Origin: Yamagishiella unicocca
Lineage: Eukaryota > Chlorophyta > Chlorophyceae > Chlamydomonadales > Volvocaceae
Direction of reading: 5' to 3'
DNA length: 64,000 nt
Assembly (NCBI GenBank): GCA_003116995.1
Contig: BDSL01000006.1
Coordinates: 682,001-746,000, forward strand
Of this stretch, positions 22,108 through 35,340 are shown piece by piece (positions within the stretch are counted from its first letter, which is position 1; each line of letters starts with the position of its first letter). The notes under the pieces are model-generated. The model was not told where the DNA came from. It ran no database searches and worked only from the letters and a program-made list of their open reading frames with translations. Position numbers and translations under genes: made by a program.

Positions 22108-25100
22108 TCACTGTCCATCCGCTTGAGAGGTTGAAAAATACAGCTTAGGGCCCAATGCTCTTGGCTGAACCCCTTCGCTTCCCCACGGTGCACGCCCGAT
22201 TATCACACCACAAACCCCCCAAACTGCATCATGTGCGGTCACCCGCCGACCACCGGCAAACCGTACCGCATACACCTCGTGTAACTGTTTCGACAAACCT
22301 ACCGAAACCGATAAACGGACCACTCTGCGCTCTTTCCGCAGGTATGTGTATCGCTGGATAAGAGCAACTTTCCGCACATCTCCACTCTTCCGCAGCAACG
22401 CCATGTAAGCAGTGAAGGTACTACGCATTTCCCTATACCGACTCACAGGGGTTACGTAAATATTTACCAACGCTTCCCGCAGGATCTTCTTCACTACTAG
22501 GTTCAACTCTGCACGCAGCGGCACAAGCCTCGGATGAGTCCTGATAACATGCTTCACACCCAGGGGAATATCTGGACTTCCGACATCCAAAATACGTTCA
22601 GTGGGTTCCCAATCCCGCCCTATAAACGCTGCATACCTCGCTTCCCACTCATCATCGTTGGTATCCCGACCCAGACCCAAACTAGCACCACAAATGTACG
22701 CATCCATTACTGCTGAGGCGTACACTTTCATAATTGTCTGTATCCCTGTACCTAACTGCCAACCACCCCAACGTGCAATTGCATTCACTGTGTCTTCCTG
22801 CAATTTTTGCCCCTGACTTTTGATAACATCCCGGATGCATGCTCGGGTAACACACCCACGGCGGTGCGCTGAATACGTACGTGCCGGACACCCCATACGC
22901 AACAAGACCTGACGTGTCCATTCCCCAAGCATGTTGACAGACACTGGCATGGTATCAATCCAATCCTCGGACCCCGAATCACATATCAAAAAGTAATCTA
23001 ACGCTTCATCTTTCAGTCGCAATACGTCCCCATCTTTTACGATTTTGTGGCTCAGCGGGTCCCCACCCTCAAACAATCCGCGCATCACCATCAGACGGTA
23101 TACCCAGTACGAAGGCCTTGTCTTCAGAAATCGCCATCCAGTCTCACGTGTGAAGTCGTACCGGTCACTGCTCATGCGAGGCCCAGAATAGAAGTCCACC
23201 TTCTCATCTCTCCACTTTAGCTCATGTATGCCTGGCACTAAATGCCGTTCTCCATTTACCATAACTGCGTACGCGCGCATGACGATGTCCTTCACCTTTA
23301 AACTCGTCACACTCCGCGGCCTTCGTCCCCCCATTACTGTTCCAATAGTCCACGCTACCCCCATACTGATGCCTAGCACAGACCCAGAGTCTACGTAAAA
23401 AGGCCCATTTCGAGCCTCCTCCATAGTAATGCCCATGACTTGCCTTACACCCACCCCGAACTCACGGCGAATCTGCACTTTCATCTTTTGAGTTTGAATT
23501 TTGTACGCAATACGTGGATCGGCTTCGAATTGCGTCATCTTCCTCGCACGAGTAAAGTGCATGAGTCCAGATTGTGCGACATTCGCAACCAAGTTATTGA
23601 ACCTTACGTACGACGAGACTCTCTCCCGACCGCGAGCAAGAAACTTCAGCCAGTCGTCGACGGTTGGCGGCCAAGTCATGTCCTCCAAACTTGGCTCACA
23701 ACCCTCCCCGTACACAATCTCCAGGAACATGTTCCAATCCCTACGGCGAGAAGCGCTATGCTTTTCTGTAGCTGCATGGAACATGTTTGCCAAGTTTCCT
23801 ATCGGATCCCATTCCCTACCCTCCCTGCCATAAAAATGCTCCACTTCATCCGTTTCAAGTTGCTCCAGTAACCGGTTTCCAACATCCCACTCCAACCGAC
23901 GGTTTGCATCGTGCGCATATTCTGCAGGTAGCTCTTCGCACTCACTGTCTTTTTCCGCATCCCCGCCATCTATGTCCTCGTCGTCGTTGATATCTTCAGC
24001 ATCACCGTATGCACCGCCCTTGCCCTTCGATGTGCCTGTGAAGACGCAAAGAACCATTGTTAGCATACGCATGCGACAACAAACAGTCCTCTTGTAAACC
24101 ATCGGAATCTTCGCGCATCAGATTGTTATTAAGCACGTCACATCACCAAGCCCCTCTTTTATGTGCTTGTACAACTCAAACGCCGGAAATCCCATACCAA
24201 TTAGCACCTCTGTTTAGCACCTCCCTTACAACCGCCGTCACAGACTACCTCAACCCCTCAATACAACCACCCAGAACTTCCCATGCACGTTCTTGTACCT
24301 GGTGTGTCCCGGCGGGCTGGCAGCGCGGATCCAGGCGCTGGCACCTCACATGTAAACACCACGGAATCCTGACTGCCGATCAGGATTCCTTCAGAGGCTT
24401 CTTCATCGCCTGCGGTGTGCACATCACATGCACTCTCGTCAAACCTAGCACACATTACACAAATACCCCGCCGTCCTATGCCCCCTCAAGCGGCATGACA
24501 TCTACCCACGTACACCAAAAGCATTTATCGTTCGATCCAACGGGTACAACCCGATCGTCTCATCCCACAAGCTCACCTGACCGAGCAACTTTGCGACGAC
24601 GATGCCCACGAGCCTTCTTTTGCTGCCTGCGTGCTGCGCGTTCCTTTTCCCGAATGTGAATCCCCGCCACAACGCCATCGTCGCTGCTGATGTCCGTCTC
24701 GGTTTCCGAGCTGACCTCTGCCGCGATACCTGAGCCGGTCACAGGCTTCTCGATACCTGTAGGGAACGTGGTGGCAAACACGCGTTATGCATCCTGTATA
24801 TACCTCCCCCCATCCTCCCACGCTCGCACACATGTCAGCCAGCTTCCTGACCGTCGGCACATGTTCTGCCGCCTGCCTGGCAATCTCGGCACCTTACAAC
24901 GCCCTCTACTTTGCCATATGCCCCTCCCCCCAACACAGCCCTGCCTGTATCGCAACTATATCCCAATGGGTTCACAAGACCGACCTTGCTTCCAAGCATT
25001 CTCCTTACTAATCCTGCATTTTATCACTACGGCTCTTAATCGCTTTCCGTGCACTCCGTGTGATTCCATCAAAACTCTTACGTGTGACCTTCCATTTATA

Positions 25101-28100
25101 TCGACACTTACCGGTGCTCAAACGCTGGCCGCCCCGGTCAACAGCCTTGACGCCCGCACGTCCATCGCCTGGCCGACTCCTTCCAGTTGCGCCGCCAGTT
25201 GACAGATTCTGACGCAGCCTCTTAAACTGCCTCAGGGGTGGGTCCTCCCGGGTGTAGCCCTCCGCCATCTCCACGTCGCTGTCACCAGGGTCGTCCTCCG
25301 GAAGAGGCGAGTAGCGGTTCGACTGCATCACATCTGGACACATACAAAACACATTGCAGCATAAAAGTCGGAACATCTTTCCCCCAAAACGAAGCTGCGG
25401 CAAGGGTCCCAACCCCCCAACGTGACCTCTGCGGCCCCAGTCTCAACCCCCTAACGAGACACTTTGTCTTCGGTCCCAACCCCCCAACGCGACCTCTGCG
25501 GCCCCACTCCCAACCCCCCAACGCGACCTCTGCGGCCCCACTCCCAACCCCCCAACTCGACCTCTGCGGCCCAGGTCCCAACCTCCCAACGCGGCCTCTG
25601 CGGCTCCAGTCCCAACCCCCCAAAACGACGCTGCGGCCACGGTCCCAACCCCCCAACATGACGTCTGTGGCCCCAGTCCCAACCCCCCAACGCGAACTCT
25701 GCGGCCCCAGTCCCAACCCCCCAAAACGACGCTGCGGACCCCAACCCAAACTCCCAAATGCAACCCTGCAGACCCAATCCAACCCCCCAACGCAACTCCG
25801 CAGACCCGGTCTCTGCGGTTCCAGTCTCAACCTCCCTATGGACCTCTGGGGCCTACGTGACCCCCTGTATACTGATAACCACCTCACGCCCCACGCGCAA
25901 CGCCTTCCCCAATTCATGTCGACCTACCGGCCATGGCGTCCTTCTGCCCCATGCCAGGATGGCGGCCGACAGCCACCACGTGATATCCGTCGGCCCCCTC
26001 GGTGATCTTGCAAGAACGTCGGTCACCTGCATGCACAATAACAACCCACCATAATACCCTGCCATCAACAAACACACACTTCAAGACAAATCATCCATGA
26101 TGCAAGCCGCACAGCATGTTATCGGCTTGCAGCACGGCATTTCCCCTGAACAATGTCCCCTTCCCGACCACACATAATTAGGGCGATTGACACAACTATG
26201 CACTTACCTGCCGCCGGACGGACCGTGCCTCTCTCTGGTACGCCTACACCAGCCTGGCCCATGCATGACTCCAAGCATCGTCCACCTTCCTGGCTTGCTT
26301 GCGATGCATTGTTTGCCTTGGTGACGCGCTGTGCAATCGAAGGCACCTGCACGCTTGCGCCCCGCCGCTGCACGGTTGGGCCGGCTTTGCCTGAGCTAGG
26401 CCGCGTGTCGCCTCCCGTCGGCACAGCAGCGCGGGCAGCCATCTCCGCATAGCGCGCTCCGTTTGAACAAGTAGCAGCCACCACCTCCGAGCGGCCGATG
26501 TTGGACGGCACGCCGCCAATCTCGCGTGATGATCTCAGCGGCGGGTACTCAGGTCCGGACAAATCACCTGTGGGATGACATACAGGAGCACAGTTGGTCC
26601 GCACTGCAAAGCGTCTAAGAATTTTTTTATGCAGACCCATAAGCACAACCCATATTATGTTCCCGCAGTCCATGCCTCCAGCCCAGCCATCGCTCACCAG
26701 GGGTTTTAGCGGCATCTGCCGACTGAGAGCCATGCATGATGGGTCGGCCCGCGATGCCCGCAGTGGAAGCGCCCACCACGGGAACGACGCCTGTGCAATA
26801 ACAAGCAGATCCTTCACTTACTATCTCAGAAAGTTATCCAACTGTCCGCAATCCAGGCTAGGAACGAACCAGCCATTGGTATTTGACCCAGCCATACGTT
26901 CGGTACGTACTGAAACGCATTCTGTGAACCATTGCAAACCCGCACACGTTTCAACACCCTTCAAACAAACCATCCCCGCTCCGCAACAAACCCCTACCAC
27001 ACAGTCCTCGCTTACCAGTTCCAGCAGCTGCAGCACCAGCACCCCCCATCTGCGAGCCGATCTTTTCCGTGCGGCGGCCCAGGCAAACCGGAGCCGAAAT
27101 GTCCACAGCGGGCGCGCCACCTGTGAGGTAACACCAACAAGTGAGCAAGAAATGTGATAGACAACATCCCATAACACGGAGTCGCATGTACAAAGGTTCC
27201 AATGTTGTACATATTCAGCTTCCACTGTTGAGTCTATGCACGCAACCATGCCAACCACCCTGGCCTCACCCTAACCCACCTGCCTTAGCGTTCCTATCCA
27301 AAACCCTCCAGCGCAGCATCCAATCACCCTACCCGCCCAGCAACACGGAGTCGCATGTACAAAGGTTCCAATGTTGTACATATTCAGCTTCCACTGTTGA
27401 GTCTATGCACGCAACCATGCCAACCACCCTGGCCTCACCCTAACCCACCTGCCTTAGCGTTCCTATCCAAAACCCTCCAGCGCAGCATCCAATCACCCTA
27501 CCCGCCCAGCATTCCCCTACCGAAGGCTCCAGCAATGTCCGCCGACTGCGAGCCGAACATGAACTCCCGGCCGGAAAACTCCGCAGCGAATACGTCCTCA
27601 TCGCCGGTGACGCCTGCAAAATAACATAAAAGATCGCAGGCATCACTTGCATCCAATTCGCACTACGCTAGGTTACTTACAACGAGCAAGTACAGGAAAA
27701 CAATGCTCCGGTCCAATCCCTCCAGCCATGCTTACCAGTTTCGGACGCCGCAACATCCACCGTCAACGCGCCCGTCTTCTCCGAGCGATGGCCGCCGCTG
27801 GCCGCTGCCGGAATCTCGGTCGCTGGCGCGCGACCTGTGCAGAACCAACCACAATCAAGAACATATGCTCAAGAGACAACCCTATCAACTAAATAGCCAC
27901 GAAGTCACTAAAGGAAATGCACCTAATCTGCTTGTTCACGGGTGAAGATGAACCTGCTGAACCTGCCATTCCCTTTACCTAACAGGCATATTCTATACAA
28001 GAACAGTAAGCAGGCGCAACTACATGATATGAACATATACCAGTTCTTATCGGCCTGTACGAGTAAAGCATCTTCCCGTACTTTACACAACCGTCCCTAT

Positions 28101-29306
28101 GGAAACCTCCATCCACATTTAAAGTAGTTACGCCTTGAATTTTCGACCACATTGTCGCCACATACATTACGTCTTCGAAGAGCGGACACAAGGCACAACA
28201 TTCACATACCCCTCCACACTCACCAATGCAGACATAGGCTTCTTCCATCGCTGGTACAGCATCCACCTTCTCCGCATCGTAAACGAGGTTCAGCTCTGCA
28301 CCATCCAGTGCAATGGTGTACCCATGCGCGCGGCTGATCAGGATGATAGTGACCTCGTCGCCAGGAATCACGCACTCCTGTCCAGCTTCAGTGGACAGCT
28401 GCAGGGTCGCACACCATTTCTCCGTGGGTATGAACGTTGCAAGCAGCCCCGCCGAATGGCCGTTGCCGACGTCATACTGGGCACCGTCCAGAGCGCCAAG
28501 GGGCGCCGACAGCACCAGCACGTTCACCTTGTTCTGCCCTACCACGGCATCCAAAAGGCACTTAGCTGTATCGCCGTCTACCATTGCGCCTTGTCCCGCT
28601 CCCTGGGACTCAAGCCGTCGGACCCAGCCACGGATCAGGGTTGAGAGCCCAATGTCCCAGGTAGACTCAGCAACGGAAAGCAGCTGCTTAACCGTGAACT
28701 CCTTTAGCGTGGCACCGTCGTCATAAGCCGCTGCCAGCAACGCCTTCTACAAAATTTTGAATAAACTCACAGTCAGTGTGAACACCATCGTTCAACAAAA
28801 GCATTCTCAGTCGTAATCCTTGTAGCAAGTCCCCTTACCTTCATGTCGGCCATAGCCCCAGGCTGGCTGGTGTCGAACTCCGACCCGTTCACCTGCACCC
28901 CCAAAGCCGCCGCTGCAGGGATGCATGCATTTACGTTGCCGGGCATGTTGTAGACCCTCATGCTGTCCATTGCAGACGCCAACACTCCAGCATATGACCC
29001 AGACGTCCTAGCCGCACGCGTGTGCAACGCAACGTTCCTGGCATCAATCTCCTGTGAGCAACCACAAGCACACATCATGTCAAACTTTCACGCCAGCGCT
29101 GCACTGGTCTACAACACACGACACACCTTTCGGATCCCCGGCATATACCGTACCGAGCCCGGCCTGCATTTGGGAGCATCCCTCACAATCTCGGCAAGGT
29201 TCTGTTTCCCGACTAGCAGGTAACGCGAACCACTGGCGCTGGCACTGGCGCTACCGCTGCCAGTAACCGCAACAGCGCGAGCTTGGTAAGCTGACTTTGG
29301 CGCCAT
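22108..29306 (-). CDS. Tyrosine-recombinase protein of the inserted element (multi-domain)
   Basis: Presumed integrase of the element. Eleven minus-strand exons join in frame: 29306-29127, 29051-28839, 28746-28224, 27834-27736, 27613-27521, 27120-27016, 26567-26208, 26026-25928, 25333-25112, 24756-24577, 24035-22108, giving about 1,333 residues. Residues 1-205 are unfamiliar. Residues ~206-305 (PGDEVTIILISRAHGYTIAL, then DGAELNLVYD ... EEAYVCIG) resemble a galectin-like sandwich; this is weak. Residues 306-690 are low-complexity with basic patches (KERAARRQQKKARGHRRRK), perhaps nuclear localisation or DNA contact. After an acidic stretch, a core-binding domain (~790-840, TVDDWLKFLARGRERVSSYV) and catalytic domain follow: box I Arg near 930 (GGRRPRSVTSLK), box II YSAHRRGCVT near 1080, and RWGGWQ ... 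MKVYAS with the likely nucleophile Tyr near 1130. Introns from exon 3 onward are all phase 1. Confidence 0.75.
25381..25840 (+). repeat. Imperfect ~29-bp tandem repeat in element intron 8
   Basis: Roughly fifteen diverged copies of a unit like CCCAACCCCCCAACGCGACC followed by TCTGCGGCC. The array fills most of the intron between exons 8 and 9 of the recombinase gene. Copies differ by scattered substitutions and some indels, so the array is older than the 169-bp duplication nearby. Confidence 0.85.
27173..27510 (+). repeat. Perfect 169-bp tandem duplication in element intron 5
   Basis: Bases 27173-27341 and 27342-27510 look identical, starting AACACGGAGTCGCATGTACA and ending ACCCGCCCAGC. The second copy stops ten bases before the donor of exon 5. 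Identity of the copies points to a recent event inside the element. Confidence 0.92.
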
Positions 29307-31046
<1,740 letters not shown>

Positions 31047-31084
31047 GCCTCCTGATTGACACCATCCTGTCAATACCAAAACCC

Positions 31085-31100
31085 GGTGTTTATCAACACC
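31085..31100 (+). terminator. Histone 3' hairpin of the H3 gene
   Basis: GGTGTTTATCAACACC: a perfect six-base stem with loop TATC, preceded by AAACCC and followed by ACCTAAG. This is the standard volvocine histone message 3' palindrome, sitting just after the H3 stop. Confidence 0.9.
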
Positions 31101-31160
31101 ACCTAAGAACGGTACAGGAGCGGTCCAGGCGCTTGCCCTCCAACCAGACTTGCTGACACC

Positions 31161-31175
31161 GGTGTTTCCGACACC
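31161..31175 (+). terminator. Second histone-type hairpin without a gene
   Basis: GGTGTTTCCGACACC: a five-base stem and five-base loop. No histone coding sequence ends directly before it, so it seems to be a remnant of a lost or duplicated histone 3' end. Confidence 0.65.
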
Positions 31176-31315
31176 ACTTTGTTTCCTCCTAAGGAAGGGT
31201 TTCGCAAGGAAGGGGCACATATGGCGCCCTGCAGCAAAGTCGAGGTGGTCCGGCCGGGCCGCTGGACCATGCGCGGGTTCTCACCGCTAGTCGTCACGGC
31301 GCACTGTACTTATCC

Positions 31316-31375
31316 ATGGACGTGGTGTACGCCCTCAATGGCCAGGGCCGCATTCTGTACGGCTTCGGTGACTAA
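31316..31375 (+). pseudogene. Decayed histone H4 fragment
   Basis: Twenty codons matching the H4 C-terminus with changes: MDVVYALNGQGRILYGFGD then stop, against [19 protein letters not shown] in the intact gene. Upstream sequence to about 31,200 no longer reads as H4. A histone hairpin follows at 31,422. It is a relic of a tandem or inverted duplication of the H3-H4 unit. Confidence 0.85.
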
Positions 31376-31421
31376 TCGTTCATGTCTAAGCTGCATTTGC
31401 CAGCATCGACAGCCAATACCC

Positions 31422-31437
31422 GGTGTTTCTGAACACC
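31422..31437 (+). terminator. Histone 3' hairpin of the H4 fragment
   Basis: GGTGTTTCTGAACACC: a perfect six-base stem with loop TCTG, 47 bases after the stop of the H4 relic, the normal spacing for a histone gene. Confidence 0.85.
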
Positions 31438-31646
31438 ACCTTTACGGCTACTAATTGAATTCGAAGTTACATTTCATTCGTTTCGTCCAAGTTGCACAAT
31501 ATGCCTGATACGACTTTGTAGCCTCAATCCTTTGTACTCAAGTTCGACAGTTAGAAGTAATTAACATGCGCTAGAAGTAAAATTAGGCATAAGTTTCTTG
31601 GGTCGTTGAAAAACACATCACCCGAGCAGAGCCAGGCATACGCACA

Positions 31647-34600
31647 TCACCCATGTTTCTCGCGCCAGTCACATATAATTTTGCGCAGCGCGTAGTTTGG
31701 TGTGAGAGACGTGTGCGGCAGCACCGCCCCAGTGAGAGGCGAAGTTGGACGACCAGGCCTCCGAGCGAGCCACCGTGCAATTGCCCCCCGCTCGTAGCTG
31801 TGACCGTCGGCTGCGACCACCGGGTCGTCCATCAGCTCCTGCGTGATTGGACACAACAGCTCCTCCGGGGGGCCCTCGGGTCGCAGAGGTGGCGCCGCCG
31901 GGACCCCCTGGCCAGGACACCCGACACCATCTACGATGGGCGGCGCAGTAGGCCCTACATGCGGCCATGTGACGCTGTGTGTCTCTGCAGCGGTGCTTGG
32001 CAGCGGCAGGTGCGGAGGCAGCGGCGGAGCGCTGGCGCCAGAAAAGGCGTCATCCGCCTCCGTGGCGAAGCCCGTCGGCCTCCGCCGGGTCTCCGCAGCT
32101 GCCTGCAGCTGCCGCAGCAGCTCCGCCAGCGCCGGGGCCACCTCCCGCGTCAGATGCGCCTGGAGCGCCACGGCATCACCCCCGCCGCCATCACCGCCAA
32201 CACCGGGCCTGCCGCCGCGGACGCCAGCACTACTACTGACCGTGGCCTGTGCTGGAGAGGCCACACCAGCTCCAGCCGCCCCTACCCCCCCTGCGGTGCC
32301 TGCTGCTGCCTCTGCTGCCTTGCCGCCCCCCCAGCACAGCAGCGGGTACACCGCCGCCAGCAGCGGCCACGCCTGGTCGTCAGTGAGCGGCGGCGACACG
32401 GAGGTGGACAGCAGGCGGCCGGGCGCCACGTCAGCCAGCGCCCGCAGCACCGTGCTGGGCGGGGGCGCGGACGAGTCGGAGCCTCCCAGCAGCTGCAGGG
32501 GGGGACACCCGACCACGTGGAGCAGCGCCGTGGCGAGGGAGGACGAGGGCGGAAAGGGATGAGGGCTGCTGTACGGCAGGTCAAGGTGTTGAGTACGACA
32601 GGAAGGTAGGTGGGGTAGACAAGCAGGTGGTACTGTGAAGCAGCTCTAACCTGCAGAGCCAGCCATCCGCGCCGAAGCCTAAGGCCTACCTGCATCAGCA
32701 CCTGGCCCAGGCCACAGGCCATGACCGCCCAGCGCCCGCCTCCCGCTCCCTCCTCCCCCGACCGCCCAGAGGCGCCAGCAGCGTCCACGCCGCCCCGCTG
32801 CGCGGCGGGAGGCTGCGCCCGCGGCTGAGACGGGGCCTGCTGCTGCGGGGCCTGAAAGCCGCAGCCCGGTGCCAGCCAGCTCCGGGGCCCGCCGCTGCAG
32901 CCGCTGCCAGGACGTCCTCCGCCGCGGTCGAATTGCACGGTGACGTGGGATGACGAGAGCTCGCTGCGGCGTACGTCGAGTCAAGGGAGGGGCAGACCGA
33001 GGGTAGGGTGGCCTGTCGCCGCAGGAATCTGGCAGTCTGCGGTTTACGCGCGGGGGTCCAAGAAGCACCGCGCTAAACTCCGCTCCGAGCCCGGCAGCGC
33101 CACCGTCCCTTGCAATGGCGGCCGCGTCTGGTGCCCTATGCTGTGCATTCCCCGCCATGCCCTCTCCCCCCCCCCCACCACCCTCGTCTGCTCGCCCCTG
33201 GCCCCTACCTGGCCGTGACACCCGCTCGGACCAGATGTACGACAGCCGAAACCAGCTGCTGGCACAGCGCCAGTCGGGCCTCCCAGCCGCCCAGCGCGCT
33301 GCGGTAGGGGCTGGAGGAGTGCAGCGCCTCCCTTAGGCTGCAGCTGCCCTGCCGCTGCTCGTACACGTGGACGGCCAGGCCCGGGCAGCAGCCCACGTAC
33401 GGCACGACGTGCTCGTGGCAGCCGGCTGCCAGCAGGTCGCGCCCGGCTGCGGCTTCCGCCCAGAAGGCATCCACGTCTGACCGAGGGTACACAGGCAGGT
33501 GGCGGGGGAAGGCAGCATGGCCGAGCGGGGGGTGCTGTGTGGGTCTCAAGGGCGGCCGAGCAACCCGCAGTCACCTGCAGCAGCTGCCAGCCCGACACCA
33601 CCAACACCGTGTTCTTCGTACAGCCCATTGGGTTGTAGGAAACGGAGAGTACAGGGCGCACCTGGAGAGTACAGCCCCAGCTACAGGGAGGCACGGGTGC
33701 CATGCCAGCCGTGACGCAGCCAGCCAGCCAGCCAGCAAGCAAGCAAGCAAGCCGCAGAGTGTTAGGACCCCACGGCCCTGACGCCGCCCCGGCAACTCAC
33801 CCGCCAGCCGGTTCAGCTGTGTCTGCCGTACAGCCACGTCAGCCCCGCGGAGGCGCGCGAGGTACACCACCATGCCGTACGGCGTGCCGATCGCTCTGCG
33901 CGTGAAGCTGAGGTCGTCCGTCGCCTGCCGCAGCTCGGCCTCAGTGTACTTTGGCACGGGGCAGGACCGCGCCATGGCCCGCTGTATGGCTAGCTGCTCC
34001 TCGATGTACTGCCGGGGGCACCACGTAGGGGATTACGGAGGGCGGCACATCGGCACGAGGACGCGGGCGCAGGCGGGCGGGCAGGCGGCACCTCAGCGTC
34101 CAGTGTCTTCTTACGAGCCCGCCACTCCAGGTACCGCCAGCTCACAACCGCCCCACCCCGTTTCAGGCAGGGAAACACGTGTTTGTGTGCTCTCCCTGTT
34201 CCCGGAACCCAGCCGCCGCATTTGCTTTGGTGCAGCAGCACGTAGCCGCCTCCGCCTACCCCGCAACGCTCGGGCCCCCACACGCCCTATCTCCGACCTC
34301 ACCGCCTTGACGGCTCGAAGCATCCACATGGCCGCTGGCGCGAGCACGTAGCGGTGGCACAGCTGACCGGCAGCCAGAGCCGCGGTGACAGTGGGGCAGG
34401 GCAGGCCAGGGAAGCGGTAACAGTGGGGCAGGGCAGGCCAGGGAAGCGGTGACAGTGGGGCAGGGCAGGCCAGGGAAGCGGTGACAGTGGGGCAGGGCAG
34501 GCCAGGGAAGCGGTGACAGTGGGGCAGGGCAGGCCAGGGAAGCGGTGACAGTGGGGCAGGGCAGGCCAGGGAAGCGGTGGGGCAGGTGTGCAGAGCAAGG

Positions 34601-35340
34601 TCAGCTGGCACTCGGCAGCAGGAGGAACGAGGAAAACGGCCAGACAATGCAACGGCTGTGGTGCTTTCGGCGCATGCAGCCGAGCATGCTTCATCCGTGC
34701 TGTCCATAGCCGGGTTCAGGCTGCCCGCAGCGACGGATCAACACGCACGTGGGGATGCGGGTACATTGAGCCCTCGGCAGGCGGTGCTTGGACCGGTGTC
34801 AGGGCACCCGCACCAGCGCGGGGCTCACCGGGAGCTGCTGCTTGGCGGCGTCCACCCGCTCTAGCACACGGAAAGGAACCCCAAGCCCATTGTTGCAGAA
34901 CCCCTAGAAAGGCACCACTGGCCATTAGCTCCGTTGTGGCACAACCCCACGTGCCCCCTCACCTGAAGCGCTGACCACGCCGTTCCCGCCACGCGCTCCA
35001 CCGCCGACCACACGATGGGGCCGGCAGGCTGACGCCCCACCACGATCTGCTGCTGCTCCTGCTGTAAGGCGAGAGGGGTGGTGGTAGGGGTCTCGCCGCC
35101 GTCCCCGCACCTCAGCTGCCAGCCTCATCCACCCGTCAACGAGACAGCGCCTGCGCTACCGGCAACCACGCCTTGGCACACATCACGGTCACGGCTTAAA
35201 TACCAGTACAGCCCCAGCCTCATCCCTAACCTCAGCCCCTGCTGGATGACCAATCCCTGATTTCGGTGTCCCTGCCGTACCATGTTGGTACTGCTGCTGC
35301 TGCGCTCCACCGCCTGCATACCGTGACGCCGTTGCGCCAT
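31647..35340 (-). CDS. U-box protein with degenerate kinase domain
   Basis: Likely E3 ubiquitin ligase of the plant PUB kinase/U-box type. Proposed exons: 35340-35281 (speculative start), 35061-34963, 34903-34829, 34362-34298, 34140-34092, 34008-33801, 33476-33209, 32963-32690, 32492-31647, giving about 647 residues in frame. An N-terminal helical part (VSWRYLEWRARKKTLDAE) leads to a kinase-like region: YTEAELRQATDDLS, IGTPYGMVVYLARLRGADVA then VR, and HVVPYVGCCPGLAVHVYE. The ATP-binding Lys is Arg (VAVR) and the HRD catalytic loop is missing (LVRAGVTASELSSSHV), so it should be a pseudokinase. The C-terminal U-box is complete: PEELLCPITQELMDDPVVAA, GHSYERGAIARWL, LTPNYALRKIICDWREKHG. Between them is an Ala/Gly/Pro-rich linker. 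The 3' exons are firm; the first four exons are tentative. Confidence 0.75.
34388..34585 (+). repeat. 32-bp tandem repeat in the U-box gene intron
   Basis: About six copies of CAGTGGGGCAGGGCAGGCCA followed by GGGAAGCGGTGA, almost identical, with one AA/GA variant and a shortened last copy. It lies in the intron between exons 34903-34829 and 34362-34298. Confidence 0.9.

Noticed and set aside
25282..25917. Repetitive GGWDWG and NPPTRPL-type frames
   Set aside because: They are translations of the ~29-bp array in the element's intron 8, not a gene.
34111..34707. Minus-strand frame with LPWPALPHC repeats
   Set aside because: It is the 32-bp tandem repeat in the U-box gene intron read as protein.
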